Notes: generated from the letters alone by a model not told the origin. Shown: positions 17,715 through 27,002, numbered from the stretch's first letter. The stretch is 64,000 bases of DNA from Pedobacter alluvionis (GCF_003664035.1 NZ_RCCK01000012.1:124001-188000), one strand, 5' to 3'. Made by a program: numbers and translations.

Positions 17715-19067
17715 ATGTACATACATTTTATAGCAATCGGTGGGAGTGCGATGCACAACCTGGCCATTGCCTTACATAAAAAAGGATATCAGATTTCGGG
17801 ATCGGATGATGTGATTTTTGAGCCTGCAAAATCCCGTTTGGGTAAATATGGTTTATTGCCAGCTGAAATGGGCTGGGATGAAAACCGTATATCCAAAGAT
17901 TTAGACGCGGTAATTTTAGGCATGCATGCACGGATCGATAATCCTGAATTATTGAAAGCACAAGAATTAGGCGTTAAAATTTATTCTTACCCTGAATACA
18001 TTTATGAGCAGAGTAAAAATAAGCTTCGTGTAGTCATTGGTGGCAGTCATGGTAAAACAACCATTACTAGCATGATTTTACATGTGCTAAATTACTATAA
18101 ACGTGATTTCGATTATCTGGTTGGTGCACAATTGGCAGGTTTCGAAACCATGGTAAAAGTTACAGAAGAAGCTCCTGTAATGATTATCGAAGGGGATGAG
18201 TATTTATCATCACCGATTGATAGAAGACCTAAATTTCATCTTTACAAGGCAAATGTTGCGGTAATCAGCGGTATTGCCTGGGATCACATCAATGTTTTTC
18301 CAACCTATGCAGATTATACTTTGCAGTTTGATAAATTTATCGATACTATTGAAGCTAACGGAATTTTAATTTATTGTAAAGCGGATGCAGACCTGAATGA
18401 GGTTGTATCCAATTCCAAAGCTCATGTAACTAAAATCGGTTATGCTATTCCAGAACATGAAATCAGGAACGGAATAACTTACCTCCTGCCAGGAGAAACC
18501 GCTTTAAAGTTCTTTGGCAATCACAACCTGATGAATCTGAATGCAGCGAAATTGGTATGTAAACAATTGGAAATCAATGAAAATGAATTTGATGCAGCCA
18601 TTTCCTCTTTTACTGGAGCAGCAAAACGTTTAGAGGTAATATCAGCCGATGAATCGACCAATGTTTACAAAGATTTTGCGCATTCTCCATCAAAATTAAA
18701 GGCTACTATCGATGCGGTTAAAGCGCAGTTTACCAACCGTAAATTAATAGCTTGTATTGAATTACATACTTTTAGCAGTTTGAATAAAGACTTTTTGAAA
18801 GAATACACCGGGGCAATGGATAAAGCCGACGAAGCAATAGTATTTATTGATATTAAATCTTTCGAACAAAAACGCATGGAACCTTTTTCTGAAGATGATG
18901 TGCAGCAGGCTTTTGCTAATCCAAAACTGAAGTTTTTTAATGATGCAGCTAAGTTAAAAGCTTATTTATTGAGTTTGAACTATAAAAATGCTAATCTATT
19001 GATGATGAGCTCTGGTAATTATGCAGGTTTCGATCTGCCTGAACTGGCGGCTTCATTAGAAAGATAG
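17715..19067 (+). CDS. mpl: UDP-N-acetylmuramate:L-Ala-gamma-D-Glu-meso-DAP ligase
   Basis: Peptidoglycan recycling enzyme of the Mur ligase family that re-attaches the released tripeptide to UDP-MurNAc. N-terminal Rossmann domain with MYIHFIAIGGSAMHNLAIAL, ATP loop GGSHGKTT (about 108-115), the EGDEY centre and the C-terminal domain with KDFAHSP. Length of 450 and the N-terminal GSAMHNLA variant distinguish Mpl from MurC. It lies between two stretches of similar spacer repeats and is followed by an XRE regulator. Confidence 0.95.
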   Translation: MYIHFIAIGGSAMHNLAIALHKKGYQISGSDDVIFEPAKSRLGKYGLLPAEMGWDENRISKDLDAVILGMHARIDNPELLKAQELGVKIYSYPEYIYEQSKNKLRVVIGGSHGKTTITSMILHVLNYYKRDFDYLVGAQLAGFETMVKVTEEAPVMIIEGDEYLSSPIDRRPKFHLYKANVAVISGIAWDHINVFPTYADYTLQFDKFIDTIEANGILIYCKADADLNEVVSNSKAHVTKIGYAIPEHEIRNGITYLLPGETALKFFGNHNLMNLNAAKLVCKQLEINENEFDAAISSFTGAAKRLEVISADESTNVYKDFAHSPSKLKATIDAVKAQFTNRKLIACIELHTFSSLNKDFLKEYTGAMDKADEAIVFIDIKSFEQKRMEPFSEDDVQQAFANPKLKFFNDAAKLKAYLLSLNYKNANLLMMSSGNYAGFDLPELAASLER

Positions 19068-19134
19068 ATGTGAGACTTGAGATGGATTCAGCTTCTCTTA
19101 TCTCACGTCTAATATCTCAAATCTAAAAAAAAGT
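19067..19134. repeat. degenerate word repeat after mpl
   Basis: Words gtgagacttgagatg, cttatctcacgtctaatatc and tctcaaatct resemble the spacer before mpl. Parts of the two halves are complementary (gagat/atctc). Confidence 0.5.
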
Positions 19135-19455
19135 ATGAAAAGCATCGGAGATCATATTAAACAAAGCAGGCTGGCTTTAGGGTTAAGCCAGGCTGATGCT
19201 GCTAAAAAATTGAATATCTCGACTCCGGCCTTTTGTAAAATAGAGACAGGCCAGACCGATCTCAATATTTCCCGTTTACTCCAGATTTCCAAAACGTTTA
19301 AGGTGCCTGTAATGCAGTTGATATCTGGTCAAGCTGTAATTACGGATCCCTCAGAAGAACTCATTGCACTTAAAAAAGAACTGATCGAAAAGGAAGAAGA
19401 AATTAATAAACTCCGTAAAAAGGTTATCGATCTGTATGATAAGCTTGGAATATAA
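19135..19455 (+). CDS. XRE-family helix-turn-helix regulator
   Basis: A 106-residue DNA-binding protein. Residues 4-62 form a Cro/C1-type HTH (IKQSRLALGLSQADAAKKLN, then TPAFCKIETGQTDLNISRLL), and residues 77-106 form a charged amphipathic helix (EELIALKKELIEKEEEINKL) likely to be a coiled coil for dimerisation. No toxin partner is adjacent, so a role in a toxin-antitoxin pair is not supported. Targets unknown. Confidence 0.9.
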   Translation: MKSIGDHIKQSRLALGLSQADAAKKLNISTPAFCKIETGQTDLNISRLLQISKTFKVPVMQLISGQAVITDPSEELIALKKELIEKEEEINKLRKKVIDLYDKLGI

Positions 19456-19532
19456 AATATTTTTTAAATAAACCACGATTGTGTTGGAAACCGTAAAAGA
19501 GAAAAAAATGGTAATTCCTGAACAATAAGAAC

Positions 19533-20462
19533 ATGACAAATTTAAATAAAACGGCATCTCCGGTAATGGTTTACCTGGCTTTTGCTATCGTATACATTGT
19601 TTGGGGTTCAACATACTTTTTTATTCAAAAGGCATTGGCTGGTTTCCCGCCATTTATTTTAGGGGCATTCCGTTTTTCTGTTGCGGGAGTGCTGATGTTA
19701 ATTTGGTGCAAGGTTAAAGGAGAGGAGATTTTTAACCTAAAAACCATTAAAATTGCTACAGTGAGTGGTATTTTAATGTTGGGCTTGGGTAACGGAATCG
19801 TAATTTGGGTAGAGCAGTTTATTCCCAGCGGTTTAGTGGCTATTATGGTGGCTTCAGCAGCAATATGGTTCGTTATTTTAGATAAATCGCATTGGAAAGA
19901 AAATCTGAGTAATAAGTATATTGTATCGGGTTTAGTGATTGGCTTTTTAGGCGTTGTGCTCTTATTTGGCGATCAGATTGTACAAGCGCTTGATAAACCA
20001 CAAAGTAATCTGCAGATTATAGGTATGGTATTACTTGTTTTCGGACCCATAGCATGGGCCGGAGGATCACTTTATTCGAAATACCATCCTACTACAGGCA
20101 GTTCGGTTTCTGTTAATACGGGTTGGCAGATGTTAATGGCCAGTTTAGCTTTTATTCCAGGTGGCATTTTGAAGTCAGAATTCAAAATGTTAGACTGGGG
20201 AAATATATCATTAGATGCCTGGCTATCTATTATTTACCTGATTCTATTCGGATCCATTGCAGCATTCAGTGCTTATGTGTGGTTGCTTAAAGTACGTCCG
20301 GCTACACAGGTGAGTACCTATGCTTATGTAAACCCAGTGGTGGCGGTATTGTTGAGCTTAACATTTACCAACGAGGTGATTGGTCTTACGCAGGTGATCG
20401 GACTGGTAATAATTTTGGGAAGTGTACTGTTGATTAATCTTCCGAAGTATAAAAGCGCGTAA
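19533..20462 (+). CDS. EamA/DMT-family transporter
   Basis: A 309-residue inner-membrane protein with ten predicted hydrophobic helices in two EamA repeats (first about 15-140, beginning YLAFAIVYIVWGSTYFFIQK; second about 165-300, ending VIGLVIILGSVLLINLP). The family exports amino acids, nucleosides or other metabolites; the substrate cannot be read from sequence. ATG 19533 starts MTNLNKTASPVMVYL. The next 250 bp is an unusual tandem hairpin repeat. Confidence 0.92.
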   Translation: MTNLNKTASPVMVYLAFAIVYIVWGSTYFFIQKALAGFPPFILGAFRFSVAGVLMLIWCKVKGEEIFNLKTIKIATVSGILMLGLGNGIVIWVEQFIPSGLVAIMVASAAIWFVILDKSHWKENLSNKYIVSGLVIGFLGVVLLFGDQIVQALDKPQSNLQIIGMVLLVFGPIAWAGGSLYSKYHPTTGSSVSVNTGWQMLMASLAFIPGGILKSEFKMLDWGNISLDAWLSIIYLILFGSIAAFSAYVWLLKVRPATQVSTYAYVNPVVAVLLSLTFTNEVIGLTQVIGLVIILGSVLLINLPKYKSA

Positions 20463-20590
20463 GTTATTCCTTGAAAAGATAGTTCTCGTACGAGGTTTAG
20501 CGGGATTCGCATTTGTAATGCGAAAGAATAGCTATATGGCGATACAATCGCTATTCTCATTCATCCTCGTTGCAAACGAGGACGATGAAG
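20463..20590. repeat. hairpin-rich tandem repeat, unit 1
   Basis: A 128-bp unit starting gttattccttg. It contains a CTCGTACGAG palindrome, TTCGCAT/ATGCGAA, an AGCGATTGTATCGCC-like hairpin (read on minus) and CCTCGTTGCAAACGAGG. Each is a short REP-like stem-loop. Confidence 0.85.
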
Positions 20591-20719
20591 GTTATTCCTT
20601 GCAAAAGATAGTCCTCGTACGAGGATTAGCGAGATTCGCATTTGTAATGCGAAAGGAAAGCTTTAAGGCGATACAATCGCCATTCTCCTTCATCCTCGTT
20701 ATAAACGAGGACGATGAGG
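20591..20719. repeat. hairpin-rich tandem repeat, unit 2
   Basis: A second, about 129-bp copy in direct orientation with compensating changes: CCTCGTACGAGG, TTCGCATTTGTAATGCGAA, GGCGATACAATCGCC and CCTCGTTATAAACGAGG. A weak ORF across both copies is an artefact of the repeat. Confidence 0.85.
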
Positions 20720-20755
20720 GGCAATCGAGGAGGATACTGAATCCATGGCAAACAG

Positions 20756-20782
20756 AAAAAGGTTCGTGGAGACACGAACCTT
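20756..20782 (-). terminator. terminator of the GNAT-like gene
   Basis: AAGGTTCGTG/CACGAACCTT stem with a 4-nt loop; on the minus strand it runs into TTTTTCTGTTT, 26 nt past the stop of the gene at 20808. Confidence 0.85.
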
Positions 20783-20807
20783 GGCGGGTGATGAACCTGT
20801 TTTAAGT

Positions 20808-21926
20808 TTAAAATATCTTCCGCATTGTTAAGTGCTTTTTACCAAAAGTGGCACCTGTGGCTTTATGGATAGCAATCATCTGTTCATTAAAATCGCCAAC
20901 CCAGCTTAACTCGAGTTCTTTATACTGGTTTTTAGGCAGTACATATTCACCTAAACGGATAAAAAGAACCGATTCCAGGCCATGTTTTTGGAATTTAGGT
21001 TTAGTACCCATCACGATCGCCCTCATGCGGGTAACGCCCACCCAGCGGCGGTAAGCAAACTTTAATTTTTCAATTAAACCCAATTTACCATCAAAACCTT
21101 TGATCATCTGGTTTGCATCAGGAATCAACACTACAAAAGATGCGGGTTCGCCATTAAAATATGCAAACTGGATGAGGTGCTCATCCATAATAGGTTCCAT
21201 GCTTTTAAAGCTTTCTTCAAGAGTTTCCTTTTTAATGGGAACGAAGTTTTCAAAATCCTGCCAGCCATCATTGTAAATTTCCATTAAATCATTAATGTAT
21301 TTGCTGGAATTGGCTTTGCTGAAATATTCGAAAGTATAACCCGGTTTATTTCTTACCCAGTTCGCAATTTTTGTAAAACGTTCCGGAAAAGGTATAGTAA
21401 GGTTAATGTGATTGGTTAATTGCTCATATTCGGTAACAAAACCATAGCTCTCGAAAAACTTCTGATAGTAGGGAAAGTTGTAGTTCATGCCGAACGAAGG
21501 AGGGGTAAAGCCTTCAACCAATAAGCCCCAGAAAGTATCGTTTTCACCAAAATTAATCGGACCGTCCATCGCTTTCATACCATTTTCGGCTAACCAGTTT
21601 TTTGCTGTATCGAATAAAAGAAAGGCAGCTTTTTCATCATCAATACATTCAAAAAAGCCCATGCCACCTGTAGGTTGATCATAGTGGTAGGCTTTTTTCT
21701 CATTGATAAAAGCTGCTACACGGCCAATCAGTTTTCCAGCATCGTCTTTTAAAACCCAGCGTGTACATTTTCCATGCGCAAAAAAAATGTTTTTTTCTGG
21801 ATTAAAAACATTTTCAACTTCACTATCCAATGGACAGATCCAGTTTTTATCGTTTTTATATAGGATTTTTGGTGTGTTTAGAAAGTCTTTTTTTAATGAT
21901 GTATTGCTTACCGATATAACTTGCAT
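20808..21926 (-). CDS. GNAT-like acyltransferase, YghO type
   Basis: A 372-residue cytosolic protein with an acetyltransferase-like fold. The N-terminal block (FLNTPKILYKNDKNWICPLD), the KLIGRVAAFINEKK strand-loop and the GPINFGENDTFWGLLVEGF segment are typical of the YghO-like group, which has one or two GNAT domains and unknown substrates. The C-terminal half (YKELELSWVGDFNEQMIAIH, then KATGATFGKKHLTMRKIF) closes the second GNAT fold. Monocistronic, with a clear terminator downstream. Confidence 0.82.
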   Translation of the reverse strand: MQVISVSNTSLKKDFLNTPKILYKNDKNWICPLDSEVENVFNPEKNIFFAHGKCTRWVLKDDAGKLIGRVAAFINEKKAYHYDQPTGGMGFFECIDDEKAAFLLFDTAKNWLAENGMKAMDGPINFGENDTFWGLLVEGFTPPSFGMNYNFPYYQKFFESYGFVTEYEQLTNHINLTIPFPERFTKIANWVRNKPGYTFEYFSKANSSKYINDLMEIYNDGWQDFENFVPIKKETLEESFKSMEPIMDEHLIQFAYFNGEPASFVVLIPDANQMIKGFDGKLGLIEKLKFAYRRWVGVTRMRAIVMGTKPKFQKHGLESVLFIRLGEYVLPKNQYKELELSWVGDFNEQMIAIHKATGATFGKKHLTMRKIF

Positions 21927-21943
21927 GGGCAGATTTTAAAATT

Positions 21944-21977
21944 AAAAAGCATCCTACCAAGCGGGCGGATGCTTTTT
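21944..21977 (-). terminator. terminator of the acidic small gene
   Basis: AAAAAGCATCC/GGATGCTTTTT stem, 12-nt loop, then TTTTTAATTTT on the minus strand, 23 nt past the stop at 22000. Confidence 0.85.
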
Positions 21978-21999
21978 CAAATATATGTTTTTTTAAATA

Positions 22000-22191
22000 T
22001 TAATAATCGTCGTCGTCATCGTCGAAATTGTCGAAATTATCAAGATCATCTAATGGGATATCAAAATCATCATCTTCATCATCTTGAGGCTTCTTTTTTG
22101 TTGTTTGAATATCGTCATCTTCAAGATCATCATCTTCGTCTACCTGTTTCTTGGTAGTCGGCTTAGTTGGGAGTTTGTTTGGCGCTTTCAT
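22000..22191 (-). CDS. very acidic small protein, 63 aa
   Basis: Starts MKAPNKLPTKPTTKKQ, a basic head, then Asp/Glu-rich runs (DEDDDLEDDD, QDDEDDDFDIPLDDLDNFDN, ending DDDDDDY). More than a third of residues are acidic. No known family; the composition is like that of nucleic-acid-mimic or disordered tail proteins, but that is only analogy. A dedicated terminator and AT-rich upstream region support a real gene. The opposite-strand ORF at 21921-22157 is its shadow. Confidence 0.65.
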   Translation of the reverse strand: MKAPNKLPTKPTTKKQVDEDDDLEDDDIQTTKKKPQDDEDDDFDIPLDDLDNFDNFDDDDDDY

Positions 22192-22279
22192 AACACAAAA
22201 ATAAAAATTGCTTTTATACTTTAAAAATACGAAAAAAAAATTTTTAATAACAAGCTGTGAATAAATAAAATAATTTTAT

Positions 22280-22846
22280 TTATTCCACATTTTCTCCTAC
22301 GGTATTTTCTTCTTTAACAATATCTTTTAATTGTGGAAGTTGGTTTAGGTTATTTAAACCAAAATAATCCATAAATAATGTACTGGTGCTGTAAAGGATG
22401 GGTCTGCCGGGACTCTCAGCTTTACCATCAATACTGATCAACTCTTTTTCCAGCAGCCGTTGCACTGAATAATCCGAATTTACCCCCCTGATCTGTTCAA
22501 TTTCTAATTTGGTAATGGGCTGGCGGTAAGCTATAATGGCTAAGGTTTCCATAGCCGCCTGACTAAGTTTTTTCTTCGAACGGTGTAACTGAAGTTGGTT
22601 AACGGTTTCATGATAATCTTTTTTGGTGAGAAACTGGTAACCATTGTTTAAGAAGACCAATTCGATGGCAAAATCATCATGGCTATATTTTTCCTTAATC
22701 TGTTCTACGCTTTCGAAGACTTGTGTTTCTGTAAATTTTTCATTGAAAACAGCGTTTAGGGCAAGTATAATTTCTTGCGTACCTATGCTTTGGTTGGAAG
22801 AAAATACAAGGGCTTCAATGTGCCTGGTGATGTTGTGATTGGGCAT
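22280..22846 (-). CDS. scpB: segregation and condensation protein B
   Basis: Subunit of the SMC-ScpA-ScpB condensin that organises and segregates the chromosome. 188 residues from ATG 22846 (MPNHNITRHIEALVFSSNQS) contain two winged-helix domains; the second has LSQAAMETLAIIAYRQPITKLEIEQIRGV, the most conserved ScpB block. A longer frame opening at 22918 is rejected because it crosses the upstream terminator at 22872-22908. scpA is not adjacent. Confidence 0.94.
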   Translation of the reverse strand: MPNHNITRHIEALVFSSNQSIGTQEIILALNAVFNEKFTETQVFESVEQIKEKYSHDDFAIELVFLNNGYQFLTKKDYHETVNQLQLHRSKKKLSQAAMETLAIIAYRQPITKLEIEQIRGVNSDYSVQRLLEKELISIDGKAESPGRPILYSTSTLFMDYFGLNNLNQLPQLKDIVKEENTVGENVE

Positions 22847-22871
22847 AAACAAAAATAGAATTTTTGGACAT

Positions 22872-22908
22872 AAAAAAGCGGTCTCGCTTTTAAAAACAAG
22901 ACCGCTTT
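22872..22908 (-). terminator. terminator of the sensor kinase operon
   Basis: AAAGCGGTCT/AGACCGCTTT stem; the minus strand continues TTTTTTATG. It lies about 190 nt past the sensor kinase stop and just before scpB. Confidence 0.75.
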
Positions 22909-23096
22909 CAACACACAAATGAAACCTGAATTAAGATATAGTTTTAGGTTAGGTTATTAAATATCTATATCAATTCTATAAGAACGTCTTTGATAAACAC
23001 TATCGTTTATTTCTAACACAAGTTTAAGGCTAAAGAGGCTTCGATTCAGATTATATTTAGTGAGTGGTATTAATAATTGAGTAAACGGTAAATTTT

Positions 23097-26000
23097 CTAT
23101 TTTAATGGTATAGAAATGGATACCGTTGTACCATTTGTGGTATTCTGTCTCACGTTTAAGTGTATAGGTTTTGCTCCAATCTGACCTAAAAGGTGCAATC
23201 TTTCTTTAGTTAATTGCATGCCTTTGCTAATATGGGTATCTTTTTTTTGCTTTAAAGAGTTATCAATCCCAATCCCATCATCAATAATTTCGATGTTAAG
23301 GTAGAATTCATCCTGAAGTTTAATGTTAATCAGAATTTCGCCGTCGGTTTCTTTTGGCATAATGCCATGCCATATTGCATTTTCTATATAAGGTTGCAAC
23401 AACATAGATGGGATAAAGGTTTCTTCTTTGTCGATATCTTCATCAACACTAAAAACATAGGATAATTTATCACCAAACCGGTTTTTCTCCAGTTTGAGAT
23501 AGAGGTTCAGGTATTCAAGTTCCTCTTCAAGTGATATATAACTCTTTGTACAGATTTCCAGGTTTTTTCTGATCAATCTGGCAAATCCCGTTAAAACCTT
23601 GTTCGCAGACGCTGTATTCTGCGTATTAATGTAATGCTGAATGGAGTTCATCACATTAAATACAAAGTGTGGATTCATCATCGCCTGTAAAGCCTGTTGC
23701 TCCAACATGAGTACTTTGTTTTTTAATAGCAATTGCGCTTGCTCCTTATCTTTCTGCTTACGGGTAATGTAAACAGCTACCTTGTAAAAGATATAAGCCA
23801 CAAGTAATATTAAAATAGATAAAAACCACAGGCTTTGCCAAAAATGCTTTTTAATGGTAAATGCGATTTTGGCCGGGTAGCCCCAATTACCGTTCTGGCT
23901 TTTTGCACTTACTTCAAATACATAATCGCCTGATTGCAGTGAAGAAAAATCTAATCGTCTGGTACGGGTTTCTATCCAGGGCGAATTTTCATTTAAACGG
24001 TAACGGTAGGTAATATCGCTGGTGGTAAAATCAACCGCACTAAAAGTAAATAAAATGGTATTATTGCCGGTTTCGAACGTGAAATTGCCCTGGTCGACCG
24101 GTAAACGTTCGTTATCTTTAATGATAGAGGTAACGTACACCTTGGGAAGATTCTTAACGATGTTTTTATTATTATATTTAAATAAGATCAGGCCTTTGTT
24201 TGTTGCAAAATAGGCCGTGCTGTCATCAATGAACAAGCTATTGATATCGTCACTCAAAAGATCCTTACCGTAATCAAAATTGGCTACGCTGGGTTGATCG
24301 GGATAATCTGCAATTTTGTTAACCCCTTTATTTGTTAACACCCATATTTCGCTGTTTTTTACGAATATTTTAGTGCAGACATTATTGGTCAATCCGTCTT
24401 TTTGAGTGATCTGCCTTGTAATCTGGTTATTTTTGTAAAAGATTAGACCATAGCCATCCGTTGCCAAAATTAGTGTTCCATCTGCCAGCTGTTGTATATC
24501 GTTTATTCTTTTGGTGAGTAATGGATGATTTTCGTAGTGTTTAATGAGTTTCCCTTTAGAAAATTGAGATAACCCGTTAATATTAGAAAACCACAAACTG
24601 CCTTCCCGATCGTAAAAAACATGGTAGGAACGATCTTTAAAGAAATCTTCTTTTTCCCGGTATTTTGCGGCATTAAATTCGAATTTTGTTCTTCTGTCCG
24701 ATAAGAAAACAACACCTGATGATAGGGCCAGGGCAAGATGATTGTTATTTTTACCTACGCTAAAGTGTTTAATTACGAACATCGAGTTATTCGATTCTTT
24801 TAAATAACTTACTTCATTACTGCTTTTATAGATATTTTTGAAAACACCCATTCCATAATCGGATGCAAAATATATGGACTGGTCTTTTGGGTCGAAAGTA
24901 ATCTGTTTAATGGTTTTGTATTTCTTAAAATCGTCTAAACCGATCTCATCTACCTGGTAATTGTTGATGGTTAATACGTCAATTACAGCGTCATCAGTAC
25001 CTAACCAAAGGCGATTTTTTCCATCTTTAGTAATGCTTTTGATTACGTTGCTACTCAGACCTGATTCTGCATCAATAATCGATAACCGGTTATTCGTATT
25101 CGGAAGCATGTAAATTCCCTGATTGGTGGCAAACCACATGTTCTGGTTATTATCCTTAATTACCTGGTTAACCGAAATATCCTGAAGGTATTGGACTGTT
25201 TTTCCGCTTTTATCAAGCGCGAAGGCTCCGTTAGCATTCGACAACCAGACTTCTTTGTTTGTAACATCATAATAAAAATATCCCGACATGTTCTTGATCA
25301 GGTTCTGAGGGATAGAAATGAGGTCGTTAATGTTTCCGTGTGTATATTGTTTTAATCCTCCGCCATCCAGGTAAAATAAAGATCTGTGGCTGCTATTTGC
25401 AGCAGTCATGTAGGAGAGGGGTTGCACTTTTGACCTGATCATGGAAAAAGTTTTTCCATTAAATTTCTGTACACTTAAGTCGCTATATGCAAATATGTTA
25501 CCTTGCTCATCTTCATGAATAAAGGCATTAATAAATTTATCATTTAGGTTTGGGGAAATATATTTTTTGATGGTTTTTCCGTCCCAGCAAACAATCAGAT
25601 TGGCGTTTGTTCCGAGCCAGATCCTTCCTGATTTATCTACTAAAAAGGAAACAATTACCGTATTAAAATTCAGCTTTTTAAGCAACTCATCGTTATCCTG
25701 GTTGTAAAACTTTCCTTCCTTTAAGTAGCTGAGCTGACCGTTTAAGGCAAAAAACCACAAGCGGCCCTCTTTATCCTCTTTCATCTGCAGGATCTGCGTA
25801 TCTGGAAGTCCGTCTTCGATCGTAAAATTCTGAAAATTTGTACCATCAAAACGGCTCAATCCATTATCTGTTGAAATCCATATAAAACCTTTTTTATCCT
25901 GTAAAATGTAATAACAGTTATTGCTGGCTAAACCATTTTTGGAGGTGTAATGTGGGAGATAGGTGGTTTGTGCAAGTAACTTTTGGGGGGTGCTAAATAA

Positions 26001-26102
26001 AATGATCCCAAATAAAAAAGCAATAAAAGAGCGGCTGAAGTTTAATTTCAGGATTGCTTTTTCAGCAAATAATGCTACTTTTTTGCCTAGTTTAATGATC
26101 AC
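23097..26102 (-). CDS. sensor histidine kinase with Reg_prop beta-propeller and Y_Y_Y domain
   Basis: A 1001-residue membrane sensor. Order: signal/anchor (about 20-45, IAFLFGIILFSTPQKLLAQ), periplasmic Reg_prop repeats (about 50-640: QDKKGFIWISTDNGLSRFDG and many like it), Y_Y_Y domain (about 660-740), one TM helix (WFLSILILLVAYIFYKVAVY), then a LytS-type His_kinase domain with H812 in MMNPHFVFNVMN and an ATPase N-box ENAIWHGI (about 912). The architecture resembles half of the hybrid systems that sense glycans or other ligands, without the fused regulator. It starts at GTG overlapping the end of the regulator gene by 11 nt. Confidence 0.93.
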   Translation of the reverse strand: MIIKLGKKVALFAEKAILKLNFSRSFIAFLFGIILFSTPQKLLAQTTYLPHYTSKNGLASNNCYYILQDKKGFIWISTDNGLSRFDGTNFQNFTIEDGLPDTQILQMKEDKEGRLWFFALNGQLSYLKEGKFYNQDNDELLKKLNFNTVIVSFLVDKSGRIWLGTNANLIVCWDGKTIKKYISPNLNDKFINAFIHEDEQGNIFAYSDLSVQKFNGKTFSMIRSKVQPLSYMTAANSSHRSLFYLDGGGLKQYTHGNINDLISIPQNLIKNMSGYFYYDVTNKEVWLSNANGAFALDKSGKTVQYLQDISVNQVIKDNNQNMWFATNQGIYMLPNTNNRLSIIDAESGLSSNVIKSITKDGKNRLWLGTDDAVIDVLTINNYQVDEIGLDDFKKYKTIKQITFDPKDQSIYFASDYGMGVFKNIYKSSNEVSYLKESNNSMFVIKHFSVGKNNNHLALALSSGVVFLSDRRTKFEFNAAKYREKEDFFKDRSYHVFYDREGSLWFSNINGLSQFSKGKLIKHYENHPLLTKRINDIQQLADGTLILATDGYGLIFYKNNQITRQITQKDGLTNNVCTKIFVKNSEIWVLTNKGVNKIADYPDQPSVANFDYGKDLLSDDINSLFIDDSTAYFATNKGLILFKYNNKNIVKNLPKVYVTSIIKDNERLPVDQGNFTFETGNNTILFTFSAVDFTTSDITYRYRLNENSPWIETRTRRLDFSSLQSGDYVFEVSAKSQNGNWGYPAKIAFTIKKHFWQSLWFLSILILLVAYIFYKVAVYITRKQKDKEQAQLLLKNKVLMLEQQALQAMMNPHFVFNVMNSIQHYINTQNTASANKVLTGFARLIRKNLEICTKSYISLEEELEYLNLYLKLEKNRFGDKLSYVFSVDEDIDKEETFIPSMLLQPYIENAIWHGIMPKETDGEILINIKLQDEFYLNIEIIDDGIGIDNSLKQKKDTHISKGMQLTKERLHLLGQIGAKPIHLNVRQNTTNGTTVSISIPLK

Positions 26103-26877
26103 TGTTCGCTTTTGTAAATAATTTTATTTTTTCAAAAAAATCGCTTGCTCTTCTTCTGGAAATATTAATACTTTCTCCATTTTTTAAAAAAACCTGAAGT
26201 CCGTTTTTAGAATTATACTCTTTTAAATGGTTAAGGTTGATAATGCTCGACTTATGGATCCGCACAAACTGGTCGCCGGGTAAAAGCTCCTCAAATTCCC
26301 GTAAAACTTTCGAAACCGTTATTTTGTCATGATTACTTAAATGTACAATAGAATAATTGCTATCGGCTTCAATGTAGATAATATCGTCAATATCAATCAT
26401 TTTAAAACCCTGTCCATAAGGGAGTGTAAGCTTTCTGATTTCTGATCGTGAGCTTAAACTGGAAGCCAGGTTATTGATTCTTTCGTCGTTTTCATTCTGG
26501 CTTTTAAAAAGCTTGATATGTTGAAAAACCTTCTCTACAGCTATTTTAAGTTCATCAATATCAATTGGCTTTAACAAATAATCGAGTGCATTTGCTTTGA
26601 TTGCCTTTAGTGCATATTGATCGTAAGCAGTGGTAAATATAACGGCTGCATTGTGTTTTTGTGCATCCGGGATCAGTTCAAAGCCATTACCACCAGGCAT
26701 GGCAATATCCAAAAAAATCAGGTCAATGGGATGATTTGCTAAAATATCTTTTGCCTCCGCTACAGACCTTGCAATACCCGTAATTTCTACCTGCGGGCAG
26801 TTCTGTTGCAGTAAAAAAAATAAAGATGAGCGTGCAAATTCCTCATCATCAACAATAATGGCTTTTAGTAGGGTCAT
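26092..26877 (-). CDS. LytTR-family response regulator
   Basis: Partner of the sensor kinase. Receiver domain 1-125 with the acidic pair D10-D11, phospho-acceptor D57 (LIFLDIAMPGGNG) and the conserved Thr and Lys (FTTAYDQY, LLKPID). The C-terminal LytTR DNA-binding domain (about 150-255) carries DIIYIEADSNYSIVHL and FVRIHKSSIINLNHLKEYNS. Translationally coupled to the kinase downstream. Divergent from the exported ferritin-like pair at 27003, with 125 bp between them containing an 8-bp inverted repeat. Confidence 0.95.
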   Translation of the reverse strand: MTLLKAIIVDDEEFARSSLFFLLQQNCPQVEITGIARSVAEAKDILANHPIDLIFLDIAMPGGNGFELIPDAQKHNAAVIFTTAYDQYALKAIKANALDYLLKPIDIDELKIAVEKVFQHIKLFKSQNENDERINNLASSLSSRSEIRKLTLPYGQGFKMIDIDDIIYIEADSNYSIVHLSNHDKITVSKVLREFEELLPGDQFVRIHKSSIINLNHLKEYNSKNGLQVFLKNGESINISRRRASDFFEKIKLFTKANSDH

Positions 26878-26926
26878 AGCTATAGGTTGGTGAATGTATT
26901 AAAATGGTCTTACAAAAAAAAATACA

Positions 26927-26951
26927 AATCAAAAAAACCAGCGTTTTGATT
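26927..26951. promoter_or_regulatory. inverted repeat in the divergent regulator/ferritin spacer
   Basis: AATCAAAA and TTTTGATT (26927-26934 and 26944-26951) are exact complements separated by 9 nt, midway between the LytTR regulator gene and the ferritin-like operon. A possible operator; which protein binds is unknown. Confidence 0.4.
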
Positions 26952-27002
26952 GTCACGTATGTATCATCAAACGAATTCAAAACCACTAAAACATAGAGTA
27001 CT

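Noticed and set aside
20518..20805. A 95-codon ORF on the plus strand after the EamA gene.
   Set aside because: It runs through both copies of the hairpin repeat, so its two halves are duplicates of each other; coding is a by-product of the repeat.
21921..22157. A His/Arg-rich ORF opposite the acidic small gene.
   Set aside because: It is the mirror of the GAT/GAC codons; the terminator at 21944-21977 belongs to the minus-strand gene and falls within this frame.
22847..22918. An extended N terminus for ScpB.
   Set aside because: It crosses the terminator hairpin at 22872-22908; ATG 22846 gives the normal ScpB start.
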